A program made the translations under genes and the position numbers. Under the pieces are notes generated by a model. The model was given only the letters and a program-made list of their open reading frames with translations. It was not told the DNA's origin and did no database searches. From the NCBI GenBank assembly GCA_035499355.1, contig DATJYZ010000392.1:1-6645 (forward strand): 6,645 nucleotides of DNA. Direction: 5' to 3'. The stretch is from JAEUPI01 sp035499355 (GTDB taxonomy: Bacteria > Pseudomonadota > Gammaproteobacteria > Burkholderiales > Burkholderiaceae_C). Position 1 is the stretch's first letter; every line of letters starts with the position of its first letter. Below are positions 1 to 4,763 of this stretch, piece after piece.

Positions 1-145
1 GCGCGAAGCCGCCACGCGTCGCGCGGGCTGGCTCCTCAATGACGTGCAGCGACATGCTGAAGTGATTCCCGATGTCGGCGCTGCAGTGGCAGGCGTCGAT
101 GGCGATGCACTCGGCCGCCATCGCGACGCGTTGGGCATCGCGCAC
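1..145 (-). CDS. Possible partial coding region of unknown function, running off the left edge
   Basis: I do not recognise this product. The frame opens after an in-frame TAG (complement of 164-166) and stays open to the left edge. Possible starts are GTG at 145-143 or ATG at 121-119; neither has a clear Shine-Dalgarno. From the ATG the protein reads MAAECIAIDACHC followed by a segment with NHF and a SLHVIEE stretch, so it is rich in Cys and His near its N-terminus. The opposite strand is open in exactly the same codon register (2-193). I prefer the minus reading because its codon third positions are more GC-rich (roughly 84% by hand count) than those of the plus frame (roughly 72%). The plus product also has the Val/His/Asp/Arg/Gly composition seen in antisense shadows of the nar genes. 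If real, the gene is divergent from sodB. It could equally be a gene remnant, given the stop just upstream and the missing ribosome site. Confidence 0.33.
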   Translation of the reverse strand, partial: MRDAQRVAMAAECIAIDACHCSADIGNHFSMSLHVIEEPARATRGGFA

Positions 146-254
146 GGCTCGCGCGAATCGATTCTAGAGAGGGCCGGCGTGGAGGCCGCTTGACTGCGCT
201 CAAGTCGCCGTCGCGCGCGTCGAGCCTGCGTCCGCTCGCAGGCAGCGCTCGCGC

Positions 255-284
255 TTGACATTGCGCGAATGAGGTCAATTGCGT
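255..284 (+). promoter_or_regulatory. Possible sodB promoter -35 element within an imperfect inverted repeat
   Basis: A perfect TTGACA lies at 255-260, in the region between the left-edge frame and sodB (146-345). No good -10 hexamer sits at 16-18 bases from it; the bases there are ATTGCG-like, so the promoter call is weak. The element is also one arm of an inverted repeat, TTGAC (255-259) and GTCAA (274-278), separated by 14 bases. Inner ATT (260-262) and AAT (268-270) extend the pairing if three bases (GAG, 271-273) bulge out. It differs from the FNR consensus (TTGAT-N4-ATCAA) in both sequence and spacing. I see no other gene or element in 146-345. Confidence 0.25.
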
Positions 285-335
285 CTTGAATGAACGGCGG
301 CGGACGGCCTGCGGGAACATGGCGCCATCGCCCAC

Positions 336-340
336 AGGAG
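336..340 (+). promoter_or_regulatory. Ribosome binding site that sets the sodB start
   Basis: AGGAG ends five bases before the ATG at 346. The frame is open further upstream, with a TTG at 286 and an ATG at 319, but neither has a comparable Shine-Dalgarno. The family N-terminus (short, then LPPLPYARDALAPH) fits a start at 346. Confidence 0.75.
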
Positions 341-345
341 CCACC

Positions 346-936
346 ATGACCCACACGCTGCCCCCGCTGCCGTACGCGCGCGACGCGCTCGCGCCGCACA
401 TGAGCGCCGAGACGCTCGACTTCCACCACGGCAAGCACCACCAGGCCTACGTGACCAACCTCAACAAGTTGGTTGCGGGCACGGAGTTCGAGAGCGCCGA
501 TCTCGACACCATCGTGCGCAACGCCAGCGGCGCGCTGTTCAACAACGCTGCACAGACCTGGAACCACACCTTCTTCTTCGACGGCCTCACGCCCGACGCC
601 GGCACCGCGCCCCACGCCGCACTCGCGGCGGCGATCGCCGCACGCTACGGCGACCGCGCCGGCTTCGAGGCCGCGTTCGCGCAGAACGCAGCCGGCGTGT
701 TCGGCTCGGGCTGGACATGGCTGGTGCGCACCCCCGCCGGCCTCGACATCGTCAACACCGCCAACGCCGCCACGCCGCTCACCACCGCCAACCGGCCGCT
801 GTTCACGCTCGACGTGTGGGAGCACGCCTACTACATCGACCATCGCAACCTGCGCCCCCGCTACATCGAGACCGTGCTGCGCCAGCTCGTGAACTGGCGC
901 GTGATCAACCAGCGCTGGGACTCCGCTGCACGCTAG
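346..936 (+). CDS. sodB: Iron superoxide dismutase, SodB
   Basis: This cytoplasmic enzyme converts superoxide to oxygen and hydrogen peroxide. The product is 196 residues, close to the 193 of E. coli SodB, and has no signal peptide. The N-terminal helical-hairpin domain (about 1-85) begins LPPLPYARDALAPHMSAETL and carries FHHGKHHQAYV. The C-terminal domain (about 90-190) carries FGSGWTWLV and DVWEHAYYIDHRN. Metal ligands by family alignment are His27, His74, Asp156 and His160. The catalytic gateway Tyr35 and active-site Gln70 (in NNAAQTWNH) are present. Gln at this place, with Ala/Thr rather than Gln in NAATPLTT (140-147), marks the iron type rather than the manganese type. After the ligand His74, the E. 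coli TFYW is replaced by TFFF, so a Tyr and a Trp near the metal site are both Phe. The gene appears monocistronic and converges on the nar operon. Its role beside nitrate respiration genes, such as protection at shifts between oxygen and nitrate, is inference. Iron-dependent control is common for sodB but is not visible here. Confidence 0.96.
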   Translation: MTHTLPPLPYARDALAPHMSAETLDFHHGKHHQAYVTNLNKLVAGTEFESADLDTIVRNASGALFNNAAQTWNHTFFFDGLTPDAGTAPHAALAAAIAARYGDRAGFEAAFAQNAAGVFGSGWTWLVRTPAGLDIVNTANAATPLTTANRPLFTLDVWEHAYYIDHRNLRPRYIETVLRQLVNWRVINQRWDSAAR

Positions 937-972
937 CACGAGCAGGAATCGGGGTCCGTCACGCGCGCCGCG

Positions 973-1012
973 GGTCGGCCAGGCAGGCCCATCGTGAGCC
1001 CGCGTGCCGACC
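973..1012. terminator. Weak inverted repeat between convergent genes, possible shared terminator
   Basis: In the 81-base gap between the sodB stop (934-936) and the isomerase stop (complement of 1018-1020), GGTCGGC (973-979) pairs with GCCGACC (1006-1012). The 26-base loop has a small inner GGC/GCC pairing. There is no T-run on either side, so it is not a standard intrinsic terminator. Its position between two convergent genes is the main reason to call it. I see nothing else in 937-1017. Confidence 0.28.
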
Positions 1013-1017
1013 GCCCG

Positions 1018-1803
1018 CTATTGCACCAGCGGTGTCCCGGCCGCCAGCAGCGACACGCCCTCGAGCGCGGCGCCACCGGCCAGCAGCTGCAGGTACTGCC
1101 GCAGCGCGTGCGCCCACGCCTGCTGGCGCAGCGCGAGGGCGACGGCGGCGTGCACCTGTTCGAACGCGCGCAGCGTGCCGGGCTCGCGCTCGATCACTTC
1201 GACCACGTGCAGCCCGAAGCGGCTGTGCACCAGGCGCGGCAGCACGCCGACCTCGGCGCGGCCGAAGACTTCGCGCGCGAACTCGGGTGCGCAGTCGTCG
1301 CTGCCGAGCCAGCCGAGCTCACCGCCACCGGCGCCGCTGGGGCAGTTGGACAGCGCGCGCGCCTGCGCCGCGAAAGCTTCCTGGTTCGCGCCGCCGTCGT
1401 GGCACCGCACCTCGAGCAGGGCGGCTTCGGCGCGCGCGCGCAGCGCGCGCACGTCGACGCCCGGCGTCACGGCGAACAGGATGTGCCGCAGCCGTGCTCG
1501 CTCGCCGCTGCGGTAGCGCCCCTCGTGCGCCGCGTGGTAGCGGCGGCAGGCGGCCTCTTCGGGTTCGGGTACGGTGAGTTCGCGCTCGAGCAAGCGCTCG
1601 ATCGCCGCGCTCGCCGCCTCGCTCTGGGCGCCGTCGGCGCCCGCGCGGTCGTCGGCCGCGAGCAGCCCCGCGCGTTGTGCCGCCTGACGCAGCAGTTCGG
1701 CGCAGGCGCGCTGGCGCAGCGCGGCCTCGTCGGGTCGTTCTGCGGGGTCATGCAGCGGCTGCCCGTTGACGCGCGCGATGGCGTCGGTCGAGATCGTGCT
1801 CAT
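1018..1803 (-). CDS. Parvulin-type (PpiC/SurA/NifM-like) peptidyl-prolyl cis-trans isomerase of the nar operon
   Basis: The product is predicted to speed prolyl bond isomerisation and act as a folding or assembly helper. It has 261 residues from the chosen ATG at 1803. An Ala/Arg/Glu-rich helical N-terminal part (about 20-95) precedes a rotamase domain (about 103-207). That domain shows LRHILFAV (105-112), LSNCPSGAGGGELGWL (151-166), APEFAREVF (172-180) and HSRFGLHVVEVIERE (193-207), the hallmark parvulin blocks. A helical tail follows. There is no signal peptide or membrane segment, so it should be cytoplasmic, unlike periplasmic SurA or PpiD. Cysteines flank the active region (134, 154, 171). 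An ATG two codons upstream (1809) lies only one base after the GGAG, whereas 1803 has ideal spacing. It is the last gene of the nar operon. P. aeruginosa also has a PpiC-type gene after narI, which supports a role in maturing NarGHI. The client protein is unproven. Confidence 0.87.
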   Translation of the reverse strand: MSTISTDAIARVNGQPLHDPAERPDEAALRQRACAELLRQAAQRAGLLAADDRAGADGAQSEAASAAIERLLERELTVPEPEEAACRRYHAAHEGRYRSGERARLRHILFAVTPGVDVRALRARAEAALLEVRCHDGGANQEAFAAQARALSNCPSGAGGGELGWLGSDDCAPEFAREVFGRAEVGVLPRLVHSRFGLHVVEVIEREPGTLRAFEQVHAAVALALRQQAWAHALRQYLQLLAGGAALEGVSLLAAGTPLVQ

Positions 1804-1810
1804 CGTCATG

Positions 1811-1815
1811 CTCCT
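1811..1815 (-). promoter_or_regulatory. Shine-Dalgarno of the isomerase gene, overlapping the narI stop
   Basis: Read on the minus strand, AGGAG (1815-1811) shares its first AG with the narI stop TAG (1816-1814). Seven bases separate it from the ATG at 1803-1801, but only one from the ATG at 1809-1807. It therefore decides the start and ties translation of the isomerase to that of narI. Confidence 0.7.
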
Positions 1816-2539
1816 ACAGCACGCGCTGCGGCGTGTCGTGCCCGCGCGGCAGGTTCAAGCGGCGCGAGCGCACGAGCTGATACGGTCTGAACAGGTAGGC
1901 GACGGCGCCGAAGCCGCTCCACACGTGCACCAGGCGGCTGAACGGGAACAGCACGAAGATCGTCATGCCGAGCACCATGTGCACCTTGTACGGCCACGCC
2001 AGGTCGATCAGGTTGGCCGCCAGCGGCCGGAAGGTGACGATGCGCTGCGCCCAGTCGGCCAGGATCATCATCACGCTGCCGTCGGCATGGGCGAGCGAGA
2101 ACGGCAGCGTCACCAGGCCGAGCACCAGCTGCACCCACAGGATCACCAGGATCGCGATGTCGGTGCGGTGGCTGGTCAGGCGGATGCGCGGATCGAACAG
2201 GCGCCGGTGCAGCAGCAGCGTCAGGCCGACGAAGCACAGCGCGCCGGCGACGCCGCCGGCTACGATGGCGAGCATCTGCTTCTGCGCCGGCGTCACGAAC
2301 GGCTCGTACAGCGCGTGCGGCGTCAGCAGCCCGACCGTGTGGCCGAAGAACAGGAACAGGATGCCGACGTGGAACAGGTTGCTGCCCCAGCGCAAGGTGC
2401 CGCGGCGCAGCAGCTGCGAGGAATCGCTTTTCCAGGTGTACTGATCGCGGTCGAAGCGCGCGATGCTGCCCATGACGAACACCGCCAGGCAGATGTACGG
2501 GTAGACCGTGAACAGGAAGTCGTGCAGGTAGGCGCTCAT
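1814..2539 (-). CDS. narI: Respiratory nitrate reductase gamma subunit (cytochrome b), NarI
   Basis: NarI anchors NarGH to the inner membrane and oxidises quinol on the periplasmic side, passing electrons through two b haems to NarH. The product has 241 residues (E. coli: 225) with five predicted membrane helices at about 8-28, 52-73, 88-110, 126-149 and 184-204. The haem ligands are all present: His57 and His67 in helix 2 (SNLFHVGILFLFFGHTVG), and His187 and His205 around helix 5 (KVHMVLGM and SRLVHVW). The last two have the same numbers as in E. coli. Other family blocks are DQYTWKSDSSQLLRRG (32-47), RRLFDPR (112-118) and FPFSR (198-202). The frame runs 90 bases further upstream, but the ATG at 2539 has GGAG seven bases before it, overlaps the narJ stop as ATGA, and gives the family N-terminus (LHDFLFTVYPYI). 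A basic tail of about 16 residues extends beyond the E. coli end. Confidence 0.97.
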   Translation of the reverse strand: MSAYLHDFLFTVYPYICLAVFVMGSIARFDRDQYTWKSDSSQLLRRGTLRWGSNLFHVGILFLFFGHTVGLLTPHALYEPFVTPAQKQMLAIVAGGVAGALCFVGLTLLLHRRLFDPRIRLTSHRTDIAILVILWVQLVLGLVTLPFSLAHADGSVMMILADWAQRIVTFRPLAANLIDLAWPYKVHMVLGMTIFVLFPFSRLVHVWSGFGAVAYLFRPYQLVRSRRLNLPRGHDTPQRVL

Positions 2540-3237
2540 GCATGAACTCCATTCGGTCGAGGCGCCGTGCGGCGGACGATCTGTACCGGTTGCGGTGTAT
2601 CGGGCCGCGCCTGGCCGGCGCTGGCGCAACCAGCGAAAGCCGCCGGCTCGGCCCAGCTGGCATCGAGCGGCTCCTCGTCGGCGATCGCCACCGGCCGGCT
2701 CAGTTCGCCGGCCAGATCGAGCAGTGCCCCGAGCACGCTGGCGTAGCGGCTGCGGCGCTGCTGCAGCGCGTTGAAGATCACGTTGAGCAGGTGGGCGATC
2801 TCGCCGAGGAAGGCTGCGGCCTCGCGCTGCGGCTGGGTCGACGCGAACTCCAGCACCACCGGCAGGTAATCGGGCATCTCGCCCTCGGCGAGGTACAGGC
2901 CGGCCTGCTCGAAGGTGCGTGCCAGGTCGATCATCGCGGGCCCGCGGTCGCGCGAGTCACCGTGCACGTGTTCGAACAGATGCAGCGCCGTGCGCCGGCC
3001 GCTGTCGAACAACTGCACGTAGTCGGCTTCGGCGTCGAGCGGCGCCTGGCGGGCGATGGCGGCCATCAGCGCGTCGAGCTCGGAGCGCCGCGCGGCACCG
3101 AGCGCCCCCTCGGCGCGCATGACCTCGCCGATCGCGCCCAGGTGCGCGCGCAGTTCGGCATCGGGGTAGGCGAGCAGCCTCGACAGCCCGCGCAGCGTGC
3201 GCGCCATCGGCCGCGGTGAAGTCTTGAACGGATTCAT
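2536..3237 (-). CDS. narJ: Nitrate reductase molybdenum cofactor assembly chaperone, NarJ
   Basis: NarJ is a soluble chaperone of the TorD/NarJ family. It binds apo-NarG, helps insert the molybdenum cofactor and controls attachment of NarGH to NarI; it is not part of the final enzyme. The product has 233 residues (E. coli: 236), all helical in style with no membrane segment. Family signatures are SRLLAYPDAEL (19-29), DYVQLFD (72-78), HLFEHVHGDSRDRGPAMIDL (86-105) and MPDYLPVVLEF (121-131). The C-terminal 45 or so residues, after WAEPAAF, are rich in Pro, Arg and Ala and probably disordered. The ATG at 3237 is preceded by GGAGG at seven bases and overlaps the narH stop as ATGA. A second ATG at codon 11 is less likely. 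The gene end overlaps the narI start by four bases. Confidence 0.96.
   Translation of the reverse strand: MNPFKTSPRPMARTLRGLSRLLAYPDAELRAHLGAIGEVMRAEGALGAARRSELDALMAAIARQAPLDAEADYVQLFDSGRRTALHLFEHVHGDSRDRGPAMIDLARTFEQAGLYLAEGEMPDYLPVVLEFASTQPQREAAAFLGEIAHLLNVIFNALQQRRSRYASVLGALLDLAGELSRPVAIADEEPLDASWAEPAAFAGCASAGQARPDTPQPVQIVRRTAPRPNGVHA
2547..2550 (-). promoter_or_regulatory. Shine-Dalgarno of narI, inside the narJ 3' end
   Basis: On the minus strand GGAG (2550-2547) lies seven bases before the narI ATG at 2539, within the last codons of narJ. It supports this ATG over the longer open frame that continues upstream inside narJ. Confidence 0.65.
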
Positions 3238-4763
3238 CGTCTGACCTCCGCCTTGATCGGGATCGTGCGGCGCTTCTCGCTGCCGAAGAGACTCGTCTCA
3301 CCGACGCCCTCGGAGCAGCCGTTGCCGAAGCTGAAGCCGCAGCCGCCGCGCACGTTGAACGCGTTCTCTGCGTACTCGCGGTGCGTGCTCGGGATCACGA
3401 AGCGGTCTTCATAGTTGGCGATCGCCATCACCTGGTACATGTCTTCGACCGTCGCCACCGACAGGCCCACTTGCTGCAACACCGCCACGTCGGGGCGGCC
3501 CTCGACGTGCTTACCGCGCTGGTAGGCGCGCATCGCCAGCATGCGTTCGAGCGCGGTCACCACCGGGCGCGTGTCGCCCGCGGTCAGCAGATTGGCCAGG
3601 TACTTCACCGGGATGCGCAGCTGGTGCACGTCGGGCAGCAGGCCGTTGCTGCCGAGGTGACCGGCGTTGGCAGCCGCGGTGATCGGCGACAGCGGCGGCA
3701 CGTACCAGACCATCGGCAGCGTGCGGTACTCGGGGTGCAGCGGCAGCGCCACCTTCCACTTGACCGCCATCTTGTAGACCGGGCTGGTGCGCGCCGCGGC
3801 GAGCCAGGCGTCGGAAATGCCGTCGGCGCGCGCCTGCGCGATCACCTGCGGATCGTCGGGGTCGAGGAAGATGCCGAGCTGCGCCAGGTAGAGGTCGCGG
3901 TCGTGCTCGACGCTGGCCGCCTGCTCGATGCGGTCGGCGTCGTACAGCAGCACGCCGAGGTAGCGGATGCGGCCGACGCAGGTCTCGGAGCACACCGTGG
4001 GCTGCCCGGCCTCGATGCGCGGGTAGCAGAAGATGCACTTCTCGGCCTTGCCGCTCTTCCAGTTGTAGTAGATCTTCTTGTACGGGCAGCCCGACACACA
4101 CATGCGCCAGCCGCGGCACTTGTCCTGATCGATCAGCACGATGCCGTCTTCCTCGCGCTTGTAGATCGAGCCCGACGGGCACGACGCGACGCACGCCGGG
4201 TTCAGGCAGTGCTCGCACAGCCGCGGCAGGTACATCATGAAGGTGTTCTCGAACTCGCCGTAGACCTGCTTCTGGATCTCGTCGAAGTTCTTGTCGGCGC
4301 TGCGCTTGGCGAACTCGCCGCCGAGGATCTCCTCCCAGTTGGGGCCCCAGACGATCTTGTCCATCTGCTGGCCGGTGATCAGGCTGCGCGGCCGCGCCGT
4401 CGGGCTGGCCTTCATCTCGGGCGCGCTCTGCAGGTGGTCGTAGTCGAACGTGAACGGCTCGTAGTAGTCGTCGATCTCCGGCAGGTTGGGGTTGGCGAAG
4501 ATCTTCATCAGCAGCTTCCACTTGCCGCCCTGCCGCGGCTCGATCGAGCCGTCGGCCTTGCGCACCCAGCCGCCGTGCCACTTGTCCTGGTTCTCCCACT
4601 CCTTCGGGTAGCCGATGCCGGGCTTGGTCTCGACGTTGTTGAACCAGGCGTACTCCATGCCCGGCCGGCTGGTCCAGACGTTCTTGCAGGTCACCGAGCA
4701 GGTGTGGCAGCCGATGCACTTGTCGAGGTTCAGCACCATGCCGATCTGTGCGCGCACCTTCAT
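3234..4763 (-). CDS. narH: Respiratory nitrate reductase beta subunit (Fe-S electron carrier), NarH
   Basis: NarH passes electrons from the NarI haems to NarG on the cytoplasmic face of the membrane. The product has 509 residues (E. coli: 512) and matches that protein along nearly its whole length by eye. Four cluster motifs are complete. Cys16, 19, 22 and 26 lie in CIGCHTCSVTCKNVW. Cys183, 186, 191 and 195 lie in CEHCLNPACVASCP. Cys216, 222 and 226 lie in CRGWRMCVSGCP, where Trp219 replaces a cysteine as expected for the 3Fe-4S cluster. Cys243, 246, 258 and 262 lie in CIFCYPRIEAGQPTVCSETC. Clusters in this fold are built from mixed motifs, giving three 4Fe-4S and one 3Fe-4S. The middle holds ALPLHPEYRTLPMVWYVPPLSP, a strong family block, and the C-terminus has the NarH GCGFSFGNGC segment. 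The ATG at 4763 follows AAGGAG by seven bases and overlaps the narG stop as ATGA; the stop overlaps the narJ start in the same way. Confidence 0.98.
   Translation of the reverse strand: MKVRAQIGMVLNLDKCIGCHTCSVTCKNVWTSRPGMEYAWFNNVETKPGIGYPKEWENQDKWHGGWVRKADGSIEPRQGGKWKLLMKIFANPNLPEIDDYYEPFTFDYDHLQSAPEMKASPTARPRSLITGQQMDKIVWGPNWEEILGGEFAKRSADKNFDEIQKQVYGEFENTFMMYLPRLCEHCLNPACVASCPSGSIYKREEDGIVLIDQDKCRGWRMCVSGCPYKKIYYNWKSGKAEKCIFCYPRIEAGQPTVCSETCVGRIRYLGVLLYDADRIEQAASVEHDRDLYLAQLGIFLDPDDPQVIAQARADGISDAWLAAARTSPVYKMAVKWKVALPLHPEYRTLPMVWYVPPLSPITAAANAGHLGSNGLLPDVHQLRIPVKYLANLLTAGDTRPVVTALERMLAMRAYQRGKHVEGRPDVAVLQQVGLSVATVEDMYQVMAIANYEDRFVIPSTHREYAENAFNVRGGCGFSFGNGCSEGVGETSLFGSEKRRTIPIKAEVRR

Noticed and set aside
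2..193. Plus-strand open frame at the left edge, 63 residues ending in TGA
   Set aside because: It is codon-aligned with the minus-strand frame. Its third positions are less GC-rich than its first positions, and its Val/His/Asp/Arg/Gly-rich product looks like the antisense shadows of narH and narG. It is not excluded, only less likely.
255..278. FNR-like box upstream of sodB
   Set aside because: The half-sites are TTGAC and GTCAA with 14 bases between them, whereas FNR needs TTGAT and ATCAA with four. Reported only as an unexplained inverted repeat.
36..434. Minus-strand open frame of 132 residues across the sodB start and its upstream region
   Set aside because: It overlaps the well-supported sodB 5' end, is Arg-rich with no motif, and has no convincing start signal.
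1804..1809. Upstream ATG (1809) as the isomerase start
   Set aside because: It lies one base after the GGAG, too close for normal initiation; the ATG at 1803 has seven-base spacing.
994..1890. Plus-strand open frame of 298 residues opposite the isomerase gene
   Set aside because: The minus-strand product has clear parvulin motifs and a good ribosome site. The plus product is Ala/Arg/Gly-rich with no domain.
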